64,000 nucleotides of DNA, taken from positions 3,968,001 to 4,032,000 of the forward strand of contig OZ252252.1 in NCBI GenBank assembly GCA_965249745.1, read 5' to 3'. This document shows, piece by piece, positions 7,694 to 16,033 of this stretch; the first letter of the stretch is position 1, and the number at the start of each line of letters is the position of its first letter. The DNA comes from JANYHH01 sp965249745 (lineage in GTDB: Bacteria; Deinococcota; Deinococci; Deinococcales; JAAFIG01). A model generated the notes under the pieces. It was given only the letters and a program-made list of their open reading frames with translations. It did no database searches and was not told where the DNA came from. The position numbers were made by a program, and so were the translations under genes.

Positions 7694-8704
7694 GTGAACC
7701 CTGAACTTCCAGAAGCCGTGCGACTTCCAGAGACCATGCGCGCCGTGCGAGTCAATAGGCTGGGCGGTCCCGAAGTCTTGGAGATGGCACAGCTTCCCGT
7801 GCCGAAACCTCGAGCTGGACAGGTCTTGCTAAAGGTTGAGGCGGTCGGTTTGAACTTCGCAGATATCCTGAACGTGCGCGGCGAGTACCTGACGCGCGCC
7901 CGGACGCCGTTCACGCCTGGCATGGAGTTCAGCGGCACGGTCGTGGCCCTGGGCGATGGCGTGACGCAGTTGAGGGAGGGTCAGCTCGTGGCGGCCCTCG
8001 GGGGTAGCGGGGCCTTTGCAGAGTACGCGACGGTCTTCGCCGCCGCTTGCCTGCCCGTGCCCGCAAAGCTCAGCCCGCTCGAGGCGGCGGCGTTGCCAGT
8101 CTCGTTTTTCACGGCGTACTTCAGCCTGAAAACCCTAGGTCGCGCCCAGCCTGGTGAGACTGTCTGGGTGGAGGCGGCGGCGGGCGCGTTGGGAACCGCC
8201 AGCATTCAGCTCGCCAAGGCGATGGGTTGCGTCGTGATTGCCACCGCGTCCACACCCGAAAAATTGGAGATCGCCAAGTCATTGGGCGCGGATCACACCT
8301 TCCTGTCAGGAGATGAGAACCTGCGCCAGCAAATCATAGAGGTAGCTCCGAAGGGCGCTGATCTGTACCTGTCAGTCACGGGCGGACCCGGTTTTCAGGA
8401 CCGCTTGAGTGTCATGAACAACCTCGGGCGGGTGTTGGTGATTGGCAACGCCAGCCGCGAGAGCAGCGGTCTCAACCCGACGGCGCTGATGAAGAAGAAC
8501 CTGAGCGTGACCGGCGTCTGGCTGACCCCGTTTGCGAGCGAAGCCAGCCTGATGCTCGAGGCGAGCAACTTCATGTACCCGCTCTTGGAGAGCGGTGCGG
8601 TCAAGCCGCAAGTCGGGCAAGTCTTCAGTTTGGAGGACGCCGGAAAAGCCTTCGAGTTCGTGCTGAACCGTCAGAGTACCGGCAAGGTGCTGATCCGACC
8701 GTGA
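7694..8704 (+). CDS. zinc-free quinone oxidoreductase (MDR family)
   Basis: 336 residues of the medium-chain dehydrogenase/reductase family, quinone oxidoreductase branch. Visible are the GroES-like half (LNFADILNVRGEY, FTPGMEFSGTVVALG) and the NADPH-binding half (WVEAAAGALGTASIQLAKAMG; the usual AGxxGxxxxQ loop is slightly altered). Zn-binding cysteines are absent. The GTG start has TAGAGT at 7682-7687 six bases upstream, so it is leaderless. The SDR gene follows 6 bases after the stop, probably in one operon. Confidence 0.88.
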   Translation: MNPELPEAVRLPETMRAVRVNRLGGPEVLEMAQLPVPKPRAGQVLLKVEAVGLNFADILNVRGEYLTRARTPFTPGMEFSGTVVALGDGVTQLREGQLVAALGGSGAFAEYATVFAAACLPVPAKLSPLEAAALPVSFFTAYFSLKTLGRAQPGETVWVEAAAGALGTASIQLAKAMGCVVIATASTPEKLEIAKSLGADHTFLSGDENLRQQIIEVAPKGADLYLSVTGGPGFQDRLSVMNNLGRVLVIGNASRESSGLNPTALMKKNLSVTGVWLTPFASEASLMLEASNFMYPLLESGAVKPQVGQVFSLEDAGKAFEFVLNRQSTGKVLIRP

Positions 8705-8710
8705 GACGAA

Positions 8711-9493
8711 ATGAAAATTGATCTGAGCGGCAAATCCGCCCTGGTAACCGGAGCCTCGAGAGGCATTGGGCGGGCGGTCGCGCTGGCACTGTCCGAGGTG
8801 GGGGCAGCCGTGACCGTGACCGCTCGCAGCGCTAGCGACCTGGAGACGCTGGTGGCCGAGATTACAGCGGCGGGCGGGCGGGCCCTGGCGGTTCCGTGCG
8901 ACCTGACCGACCCAATCAGTCTTCAAGCGCTCGTCTCGAGCAGCCTCGCGGAGTTCGGGGAGCCGGACATTCTGGTCAACAACGCAGGTATCACCCAGGG
9001 TGTGAAATTCACCGAGATGACCCCTGAACTCTGGCAGCGCGTGCAGAGCGTCAACGTGGACAGCGCCATGCGATTGATGCAACTGACCGTGGACGGCATG
9101 GTTGCGCGGGGCTGGGGGCGAATCGTCAACGTTGCCAGCATCGCCGCCAAGACGGGGTTACGGTACAGCGCCGCCTACAACGCCAGCAAGCACGCGCTCC
9201 TGGGGTTAACGCGCAGCGTGGCGCTGGATTACGCCAGCCGCAACGTGACCGTCAACTGCGTCTGCCCCGGCTGGGTACAGACCGAGATGGTCGAACAGAC
9301 ACTCACCAACATTCAGCAAAAAACCGGACGCTCGAGGGACGAAGCCCTGAAAAGCCTCGTCAAGGACGTACCGATGGGTCGCATGATCTCACCGGAAGAG
9401 GTCGCGGCGCTGACCGTTTTTCTCTGTTCGCATCAGGCGGGCGGGATCACGGGGCAGGGATTGAACATTGACGGCGGCACAGTACTGAACTGA
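8711..9493 (+). CDS. SDR-family oxidoreductase (FabG-like 3-oxoacyl-ACP reductase type)
   Basis: 260 residues with the classical short-chain dehydrogenase layout. TGASRGIG binds the cofactor near the N-terminus, NNAG follows, the catalytic triad is in VNVASIAAK...YNASK, and the end GITGQGLNIDGGTVLN is typical of FabG-type enzymes. The substrate cannot be told. The last codons (VLN-stop) are the first copy of an 18-bp tandem repeat that continues downstream. Confidence 0.9.
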   Translation: MKIDLSGKSALVTGASRGIGRAVALALSEVGAAVTVTARSASDLETLVAEITAAGGRALAVPCDLTDPISLQALVSSSLAEFGEPDILVNNAGITQGVKFTEMTPELWQRVQSVNVDSAMRLMQLTVDGMVARGWGRIVNVASIAAKTGLRYSAAYNASKHALLGLTRSVALDYASRNVTVNCVCPGWVQTEMVEQTLTNIQQKTGRSRDEALKSLVKDVPMGRMISPEEVAALTVFLCSHQAGGITGQGLNIDGGTVLN

Positions 9494-9608
9494 GGCAAGG
9501 TACTGAACTGAGGCAAGGTACTGAACTGAGGCAAGGTACTGAACTGAGGCAAGGTGCTGAATTGACGAACGGAGCTGAGTTGATAAACAGAGCTGAACTG
9601 ACAACTCG
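9483..9608. repeat. 18-bp tandem repeat, seven decaying units
   Basis: The unit is TACTGAACTGAGGCAAGG. Units start at 9483, 9501, 9519, 9537, 9555, 9573 and 9591. The first four are identical and the last three are progressively diverged. The array starts inside the SDR gene, so each exact copy repeats its last codons plus the TGA stop in the same frame. Confidence 0.95.
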
Positions 9609-10046
9609 TTTTCCCTCGAGTCTAATCGCGGTCCTCGAGGGCTGCTTGGGTCAGCGCTCAGCATCAGCGGTTTAAAGCTAGCCCCGTCTCGAGGTTGAAA
9701 AGCCCTTGCGCCTCCCCATCTTTGTTTGCGTGACTTCGGCGCTGTGGTGGGTGAGGCGCAGCGAGTCGCCCTTGAACTTTCGTCTCGAGAACCGTTGCTT
9801 GGGATGTCTCGAGCAGGAACCTTGGCGGTCGGGCTTGACTGGGATGCCAGCGCAAACTGACCCTCGAGAGAAGAGTGTCTCGGGCGGGAACGATCTGCCC
9901 GTCACTGAGGAACCACCACATTTCTGGCTCACTGCCCAATCGCCCCACGAAATTCAGCGCCACCTCGAGCGATTGCAGAGCAGGTTTGACCGGTAACGGC
10001 GGCAGTTTGGCATTCGGCTGGGCTGGGCTTTAGGCTTGGCGCTGTC
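9494..10046. other. 553-base region with repeat array and no firm gene
   Basis: After the 18-bp repeat there is only a weak minus-strand reading frame (9664-9963). Several CTCGAG copies are present. No RNA gene or terminator was recognised. Confidence 0.5.
9664..9963 (-). CDS. doubtful small ORF or gene remnant
   Basis: 99 codons with a GTG start. The first half (ALNFVGRLG...MWWFLSDGQIVPARDTLL) looks protein-like, while the second half is low complexity and resembles translated non-coding DNA. No -10 box or ribosome site at the right distance was found. It may be a decayed gene or may not be coding. Confidence 0.22.
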   Translation of the reverse strand: MALNFVGRLGSEPEMWWFLSDGQIVPARDTLLSRVSLRWHPSQARPPRFLLETSQATVLETKVQGRLAAPHPPQRRSHANKDGEAQGLFNLETGLALNR

Positions 10047-10541
10047 ATGCTGCGTTCCCTAGAAACTGCCCTGAGCGAAAAGCGCCCCTCGGCATCGGTC
10101 GTGGCCGCCGGGTTGCGGCAGGCGCTGCTGGCGGTCTACGGCTCACAGCTCGGGTTGGTCGTGTTGACGGCCCTCGGGGTGTGGCTGATCGGGCCGCCAC
10201 CCCCCCGAAACCTCGGCTGGTCGTGGTGGTTGCTGGCCATGAGTGGGGTCATGTACGGCAGCATCGCCTTTTTTGCCGAACGCGAGTTCGGTCGCGCCCC
10301 GAGCCTCAAATCCGGGCTGCAACTGGCGATTCTGCTGGGGGTCTCGAGCGCCCTGCCCGCAATTTTCGGGCTGTTGGTGATCGTGCTGGAGGGGCTGGGG
10401 CTGGGAGCGTGGGTGCTGCTGTTCGCCAGTTCGCAGGCGCTGCTGCTGGCGGTCTTGCGGCTAACGGTCGTGGCGTACCGAATTCCCAGGGTTCAGGACG
10501 AGGAGAGTTCCAGCGCGTCCGGCGAATCGGTCAGCGCCTGA
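10047..10541 (+). CDS. hypothetical integral membrane protein, 164 aa
   Basis: About four membrane helices (near residues 27-50, 60-77, 93-115 and 118-140) between a short N-terminus and a Ser-rich tail. No family was recognised. TAGGCT lies ten bases before the ATG, so the leader would be very short. Its 3' end overlaps the convergent patatin gene by 49 bases. Confidence 0.7.
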   Translation: MLRSLETALSEKRPSASVVAAGLRQALLAVYGSQLGLVVLTALGVWLIGPPPPRNLGWSWWLLAMSGVMYGSIAFFAEREFGRAPSLKSGLQLAILLGVSSALPAIFGLLVIVLEGLGLGAWVLLFASSQALLLAVLRLTVVAYRIPRVQDEESSSASGESVSA

Positions 10542-11434
10542 GGTTCAGGTGGGTCACCGGACGCGTCCCGCTCGAGCAGGTCCCGGAGGTGCGGCGCGAG
10601 CGCCGTGGTGCGCTCGAAGCCAATTTCAAATAGGTCGCGGCTTTTCTCGTATTCAAACGACCCGCCAGGGACATCGCTGAAGCTCAGCACCAAGTCAGCC
10701 CGTTCCAGGCTGTGCCGCCGCAGGTGATCCCGCGAGATCGCCCCGGCCCGTAGGATCACCTCTAAAGCGGTGCGTGGTGCGCTCGGCGTGGCCGCGTCGC
10801 CGACATCCACCGCTAGCACGAAGGCTCCCGGAATCAGCTCGCGGGCATCGTCCACCGGGATGTTGTCCACGACGTGACCGTCCACCAACAGCATCCCGTT
10901 CAACGAGACCGGTGGGAAAACCCCCGGAATGGCGCTCGAGGCCAGCGCCGCCTCGAGCATCGAACCCTCCCTGAGCACGACTTTCTCACCAGAGTTCAGG
11001 TCCACTGCGACGAAGGCCATCGGGAGGCGCGCATCCTGAAACCGCGCCCCGCCTACTAGGGCGATCAGGTTGGAGCGCAACGCCTCCTGACTGACCATGC
11101 CCGCGCCGAACACGCCGGAGCGAATCACGCGCTCCCAGCCCGCCAGCACCTTCAGGCGGTCGCTCAGCGTCACAGCTCGAGCCGTTTGCGGGTGGAACAG
11201 CAACCGCAGTTCCGCGTACCCCTGCGAGCCGATCCGTTCAATGTGAGTGTACGTGTCGCGCCCGAAGCGCTCCTGCGGCTCCAAGGCGTACAGCATGGCC
11301 GTGATCGCCCCACTCGAGGTTCCAGCGATGCCCTGGGGTGGCAACCTAGCCTGCTCCAAGGCGTGCAGCACACCGAGGTGGGCCGCACCGCGAACCCCGC
11401 CCCCACCGAGCGCCAGACTGAGCGGCCGCATCAT
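10493..11434 (-). CDS. patatin-like phospholipase
   Basis: 313 residues. The glycine-rich oxyanion loop LALGGGGVRGAAHLG, the nucleophile elbow GTSSG (Ser about residue 40) and VDGHVVDNIP, which supplies the catalytic Asp, give a full Ser-Asp dyad. It should hydrolyse acyl esters of phospholipids, in the NTE/RssA-like group. The start at 11434 is chosen because TAAAAT (11442-11447) lies seven bases before it (leaderless); another ATG at 11443 would sit inside that box. Confidence 0.9.
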   Translation of the reverse strand: MMRPLSLALGGGGVRGAAHLGVLHALEQARLPPQGIAGTSSGAITAMLYALEPQERFGRDTYTHIERIGSQGYAELRLLFHPQTARAVTLSDRLKVLAGWERVIRSGVFGAGMVSQEALRSNLIALVGGARFQDARLPMAFVAVDLNSGEKVVLREGSMLEAALASSAIPGVFPPVSLNGMLLVDGHVVDNIPVDDARELIPGAFVLAVDVGDAATPSAPRTALEVILRAGAISRDHLRRHSLERADLVLSFSDVPGGSFEYEKSRDLFEIGFERTTALAPHLRDLLERDASGDPPEPQALTDSPDALELSSS

Positions 11435-11494
11435 GGGAGGCATTTTACGGCCACTTTGCCTGCCCGCGACGCCAACCTCTGTTAAGATCGGCTT

Positions 11495-13081
11495 GTGAGG
11501 GTCATCGCTATCGTGTTCGCGCTGCTGAGTTTTGGCAGCGTCGCATCAGCGCAACTCAAGGAGGCTCAGCAGTCCTTCAGTCGTTGCGTGCAATTTTTCG
11601 TGCGTCAGGACAACCCGCAAACCGCTGAGTCTTTCTGCCGTACCGCCGTGCAGTTCGCGCCGGAGAACGGCGATTACCAGCGCATGTACGCGCGGGTGCT
11701 GCTGGCGAACCACAACCCAGGTCAGGCCGAGAGCGCCCTCTCAGCCGCTCGAGGTCGTGATGCCAACCCAGAAAACGAAGTCATAGACGCCGAGATCGCT
11801 TTGAATCTGGAGGATTGGCAGCGCGCACTGGAGAGCGCCCAACGTGCCCTGGGAGACGTGACCTTGCCGCGTCTGCAACAGATTCGGGCGCTTCGGGTCA
11901 GCGGCCCGGTTTTGGCCCGGCAGGGTCACGACGACTTGGCAATCGCGGATTTCGAGCGCGTCCTGGGCCTAGAACCCAGAGATAGTTTAGTCCGGCGTCA
12001 ACTGGCCACCCTGTACCTGAAACGTGACCCCAAGCAGGCGGTGACCATCCTCGAGGATGCGCCGGTCACGAGTGCGCCGCTCCTGGCCGACCTCGGGCGG
12101 GCGCAATGGATCGCCGGGGATCTCAACACGGCAATCGGGACGCTCGAGGGGATCACCGGGCGAGTCGCGTCGTTCTCTAACGAGCGGGCCGTCTATCAGC
12201 AGGCGCTCGGAGCGCTGGCCTACGCCTACTTCGGGCAGGGTCGCTTCCCAGAGGGTCAGCGGGTGATGACGCTGATGGACAACCAAGGGAACCTGTTCGC
12301 GCTGTTCATTTCTCGCGCTCTGCCGTGGCTGTTGGGGATCGTGCTGTTGCTGGTGCTGCACCTTCTTGGCGAGAGCCGGATCGAACCGCTCTCCACGATT
12401 GAGATTCAGGATGGTCCGCGCCCGTGGACCGTGGCGAACGCGTACCTGTGGTTACTGCTCTCCGCCTTAGTCGGCGGCGTCGCCGCGCTGGTCGGCGGTA
12501 ACGTGATCTACGGCAATTACCTGGCGATCCTGACCCCATTCCAATCGGCCCTGACCAGGGACTTGTACTTCATCTTTTTCGCGCTGACCCTGGTCGGGCT
12601 GTGCTTTCAGACCGCGACGAGTAACGGTTGGAACGCACGGGATCAGCTCCTCGGACGCTCACAACGCGAGGTCGTACTGGACGGACCGGCGGTCGGCGTG
12701 GGCATTCTGGCGCTGACGCTCCTGTATCAATTCGCCGTCCAGTTTATCCACTTTAAAGGCTTTTACCTGGATCTGAACACGTTTCGGGTTTCGCTCGTGC
12801 TGGCCATCCTGATCCTGCCGCTGAGCGAGGTTTTCTTTCGCGCCTTCGCGCTCTACCCGATGGAAAAGCGGTACGGGCAGGGCATCGCGTACGCCATCCT
12901 GAGTGTCATCTACGCCTTGGCGCTCGCCTCTCCGTTGCCGTTATTGATTGGAATTGCGGTCGGCTTGCTGTACTTCACGACCCGCAGCGGCGGAACCCTG
13001 CCTGCAATCGTGGCCCAGTGGGTTTTTCACATTGGCTTGCTGCTGACGCTACTGATTCCAGTCGTTCGCACCTGGTTCTAA
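11495..13081 (+). CDS. secreted TPR domain fused to a CPBP-like membrane protease domain
   Basis: 528 residues. A signal peptide (residues 1-19) is followed by about 230 residues of tetratricopeptide-type helices, then seven or so membrane helices. The C-terminal region (SEVFFRAFALYPMEKRYG, later QWVFHIGLL) resembles the CPBP/CAAX-protease family, but the EExxxR motif reads S-E-V-F-F-R and the expected middle His motif was not found, so it may be catalytically inactive. The GTG start has TAAGAT at 11483-11488 six bases upstream (leaderless). Divergent from the patatin gene with 60 bases between. Confidence 0.7.
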   Translation: MRVIAIVFALLSFGSVASAQLKEAQQSFSRCVQFFVRQDNPQTAESFCRTAVQFAPENGDYQRMYARVLLANHNPGQAESALSAARGRDANPENEVIDAEIALNLEDWQRALESAQRALGDVTLPRLQQIRALRVSGPVLARQGHDDLAIADFERVLGLEPRDSLVRRQLATLYLKRDPKQAVTILEDAPVTSAPLLADLGRAQWIAGDLNTAIGTLEGITGRVASFSNERAVYQQALGALAYAYFGQGRFPEGQRVMTLMDNQGNLFALFISRALPWLLGIVLLLVLHLLGESRIEPLSTIEIQDGPRPWTVANAYLWLLLSALVGGVAALVGGNVIYGNYLAILTPFQSALTRDLYFIFFALTLVGLCFQTATSNGWNARDQLLGRSQREVVLDGPAVGVGILALTLLYQFAVQFIHFKGFYLDLNTFRVSLVLAILILPLSEVFFRAFALYPMEKRYGQGIAYAILSVIYALALASPLPLLIGIAVGLLYFTTRSGGTLPAIVAQWVFHIGLLLTLLIPVVRTWF

Positions 13082-13408
13082 CCCGAATAGACAGGGCGTC
13101 ATCCGGTTATGAAAGCACAGCGCCCAGCTCGAGAAGACATCGTTCCTCGAGACATTCTGCTCGCACAAGGTCAAGTGCCGCGAAATAAGTCGTGAAAGCG
13201 GGAACTGACCGTACCGCTCGAGTCTCAAAAGCAAAGTTTTGGAAATCGGCGGAAAGGAGCGGGCTTTCCCGTGAACAGCCGAACTGTCTATCCCAACGCC
13301 AGCCACAACGAAGGCGTGCTGGGGGCGGCTCTGAGCTGAATCATTCAGTTGTGCTGGATGGACACGACCGGGCTTCAATCTGGCGTTTAATGGGTCGTTT
13401 AGAGACTG
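13082..13408. other. 327-base intergenic region
   Basis: Upstream of the GGDEF-EAL gene. Contains several CTCGAG copies. I see no gene, terminator or convincing promoter. Confidence 0.5.
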
Positions 13409-15838
13409 ATGACCGTTGCTCGCCGCCAGAGGGACTCAGTTGCCGCCACATTGATGGTTTTGACACTGGTGTCGGCCGTCGCGCAACAAACCTGGGCCCT
13501 GTTTGGTACCGGTGAAACCGGTCAGCTCGTCAGCAACTGTTTGTCGCTCGGACCCTACCTGTTCGCCGGGTTGAGCTGCCTGTACACGGGTTGGCGGGTA
13601 CCCGCGTTGCGGCGCGCCTGGTGGTTGCTGGGCGGGGCGGCGGTCGCCTACTTTCTGGGTGACCTGACCTGGCTGATGCTTCAGAGCGTCCTGCGGCAGG
13701 ACCCGTTTCCGTCGCTGGCGGATGGCTTTTACCTGTGCCTGCCCTTCCTATTCGCGGCTGGATTACTATCGTTCCCTCGAGCCAGATTTCGACCGATCGA
13801 AACCGCGCGTGTGGTTTTGAACATCGCTATTATCATCGCGGGCGTCGGAACCTATTTGTGGCGTTTCGCCTTGGCTGAGATCATCGGCCTTGGCCAGCCG
13901 CCGCTGGCGTTCGTGACCTCCTTGGCTTACCCCCTGACCGATCTGGCACTGCTGTCGCTGACGCTGCTGACCGCCTCGAGGAACAGCTTACGAGGCTCGA
14001 GACGAGAACTGGCTTGGTTGCTGGGGGCGGTAATTTTTCAGGGCATCGCCGATGTCTCGTTCACCGTGGCCGCGATGGGCAACACCGAGTCCAATGCCCT
14101 ATCGCTCGATCCATTCTGGGGCTGGGCCGCCACCTGCTTGGCGGCGGCCAGCCTGACCAGCCTGAGTCGTCATCGGCTCAAAGGGTTGGTCGCGGCCCCG
14201 AGCGCCGACCCGTCCGTATCGAACGCGTTGCTGGTCCAATTGGCACCGTTCATCGCCATCATCGGTACCTTCGCCCTCCTGCTCATTAAGAGTGAGGAGG
14301 GTTCACTGGCCCACGAGGGAACGTACGTCGGTGCCTTGATCGTCACTGTTCTAGTCATGGCCCGGCAAGGGGTTGCCTTCGCTGACAACGCGGCACTGAC
14401 GTTGAGCTTGCGGCGACTCTCCAACGAGCTGGAGCATCGGGTCCAAGAGCGGACCGAGGAGATCGAATGGAACGCCAGGCACGACCCGCTGACACGCTTA
14501 CCGAACCGCCTGCTGTTGCAACAGCGGCTCGAGGAGATGCTGCAACGGGAGGCGGTCGCGGTGCTGTTCGTGGACTTGGACGGTTTCAAACGCATCAATG
14601 ACACGCTCGGTCACGCGGTTGGGGACGAACTCTTGCGGGCGGTGGCGGGCCGGTTGGAAACGCGCTTCGGGTCGGGCGAACTGATCGCTCGGACCGGCGG
14701 TGACGAGTTCGTCGTGACAGTTCCCGATGCCACCGCCGAACGCGCCGAACTCGCTGGTCAAGCGGTGATCGCCAGCTTGGAGCGACCATTTCGCCTGAAC
14801 GGTCTGGAGTTCAGCATCAGCGCCAGCGTCGGGTACAGCCTGTCTCCGACCGATGGCTCGGATGCCGAGACGCTGCAACGCCAAGCTGACGCGGCGATGT
14901 ACACCGCTAAGGCTCGAGGGCACGGTCAGGTGCAGGGCTTCACCGCCAGCATCAAAGCGCAGATAGAGGAACGTCTGCGGATAGAGCAGCAGCTCAAACA
15001 GGCGATTGCCCGCGACGAGCTGGAACTCCACTACCAGCCGATCGTGGACTCCCGAAGCGGCCGGATTGTCACGCTCGAGGCGCTGCTGCGCTGGCGTAAC
15101 CCCGTCTTGGGAGAGGTCACCCCGGATCGCTTCATTCCGGTCGCGGAGGAAAACGGTTTGATCGGACCGCTCTCCGAGTGGGTTCTGCGCCGCGCCTGCC
15201 AGCAGAACGCAGCCTGGCAACGGTTGGGCTTAGATCCGGTCCGGGTGGCCGTGAACCTGTCAATGCTTCAGATCGGTGAGTCCACGTTGACGCAAACCCT
15301 GAGTACTATCCTGGAAGCGTCTGGTCTCGAGCCAGCCTGGTTACAGATTGAACTGGTCGAAAGCGTGCTGGCGCAACCCCAGGCCGCCAGCACCATCGGT
15401 GAGCTGCGCGACCTGGGAATTAGCATCGCGGTGGACGATTTCGGGACCGGGTACTCGAGCCTGAGTTACTTGACGCAGCTCCCGATAGACACGCTGAAAA
15501 TCGCGCAGGCGTTCACCGCCAACCTGTCCAAGGGTGCTACGCGAGAGGGTTTGGAGCGAGAGGATTCTGAGCGAGCAGGGGCCGCGACGCTGCTGGAAGC
15601 GATCATCGGCGTCACCCGAAACCTGAACCTGCACGTCACCGCCGAGGGCATCGAAACCGTGGCGCAACTCGAGCGGCTGCAAGAACTCGGGTGCTACACG
15701 ATTCAGGGCTACGTCTACGCCCGTCCCGCCAACACCGAAACGGCGACCGCCTGGCTGCGAACCGGGGTCCTCCACCCCCAAGATTTTGTGACCGCAACCG
15801 TCGAAACGCTCCAGCCGACAGAAACAGTCGTGGCTTGA
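13409..15838 (+). CDS. membrane GGDEF-EAL c-di-GMP signalling protein
   Basis: 809 residues. About nine membrane helices (residues 10-310) form an unclassified sensor region, followed by a helical linker, a GGDEF domain (ARTGGDEFVV near residue 435) and an EAL domain (LEALLRW near 555, ELVES, DDFGTGYSSL, LKI, AEGIET, QGYVYARP). Both active-site motifs are intact, so it could both make and break c-di-GMP. The RxxD feedback site before GGDEF is absent. The ATG at 13409 lacks an obvious ribosome site or a correctly spaced -10. The -35 box of the trp operon overlaps its stop codon. Confidence 0.93.
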   Translation: MTVARRQRDSVAATLMVLTLVSAVAQQTWALFGTGETGQLVSNCLSLGPYLFAGLSCLYTGWRVPALRRAWWLLGGAAVAYFLGDLTWLMLQSVLRQDPFPSLADGFYLCLPFLFAAGLLSFPRARFRPIETARVVLNIAIIIAGVGTYLWRFALAEIIGLGQPPLAFVTSLAYPLTDLALLSLTLLTASRNSLRGSRRELAWLLGAVIFQGIADVSFTVAAMGNTESNALSLDPFWGWAATCLAAASLTSLSRHRLKGLVAAPSADPSVSNALLVQLAPFIAIIGTFALLLIKSEEGSLAHEGTYVGALIVTVLVMARQGVAFADNAALTLSLRRLSNELEHRVQERTEEIEWNARHDPLTRLPNRLLLQQRLEEMLQREAVAVLFVDLDGFKRINDTLGHAVGDELLRAVAGRLETRFGSGELIARTGGDEFVVTVPDATAERAELAGQAVIASLERPFRLNGLEFSISASVGYSLSPTDGSDAETLQRQADAAMYTAKARGHGQVQGFTASIKAQIEERLRIEQQLKQAIARDELELHYQPIVDSRSGRIVTLEALLRWRNPVLGEVTPDRFIPVAEENGLIGPLSEWVLRRACQQNAAWQRLGLDPVRVAVNLSMLQIGESTLTQTLSTILEASGLEPAWLQIELVESVLAQPQAASTIGELRDLGISIAVDDFGTGYSSLSYLTQLPIDTLKIAQAFTANLSKGATREGLEREDSERAGAATLLEAIIGVTRNLNLHVTAEGIETVAQLERLQELGCYTIQGYVYARPANTETATAWLRTGVLHPQDFVTATVETLQPTETVVA

Positions 15839-15863
15839 CGCGATCTGTCAAAGCTGTTAGCGT
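15835..15863 (+). promoter_or_regulatory. trp operon promoter
   Basis: TTGACG at 15835-15840, a 17-base spacer and TAGCGT at 15858-15863. The -35 box overlaps the stop codon of the preceding gene. Transcription should begin at or next to the GTG of the leader peptide at 15871. Confidence 0.85.
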
Positions 15864-15870
15864 GACCGCA

Positions 15871-15912
15871 GTGATGAAAATCTCGAACCGCTGCTGGTGG
15901 TGGCCCGGCTAA
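15871..15912 (+). CDS. trpL: trp operon leader peptide
   Basis: A 13-residue peptide that ends RCWWWPG-stop, with three consecutive Trp codons. It starts at GTG 15871, seven bases after the -10 box, so it should be translated from a leaderless transcript; the next codon is ATG (15874), a possible alternative start. Ribosome stalling at the Trp codons when charged tRNA-Trp is scarce would favour reading through the terminator at 15946-15977. It is too short for ordinary gene calling. Confidence 0.88.
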   Translation: MMKISNRCWWWPG

Positions 15913-15945
15913 AACCCTGGGTGGCTCGAGGCTCTGCTGTACCGA

Positions 15946-15977
15946 CGCACCTGGGATGGATCTCAGGGCGTTTTTTT
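15946..15977 (+). terminator. trp attenuator terminator
   Basis: Stem CCTGGGA / TCTCAGG with loop TGGA, extended by CGC/GCG around a bulged A, then seven T. It lies between the leader peptide and trpE. A competing antiterminator could pair the GGGTG near 15919 with the CACCT at the base of this stem, but that pairing is weak by eye and needs folding. Confidence 0.88.
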
Positions 15978-16033
15978 ATTGCACCAAAACCTGTTGCACC
16001 AACCTGTTAACTGATCGCACACCAGGAGAACCC

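Noticed and set aside
6687..9608. The two tandem repeats as CRISPR arrays
   Set aside because: Units are directly abutting with no spacers and no cas genes are nearby.
9389..9664. Minus-strand frame encoding repeated LASVQY units
   Set aside because: It is only the 18-bp repeat read in reverse, overlaps the SDR gene and lacks a start signal.
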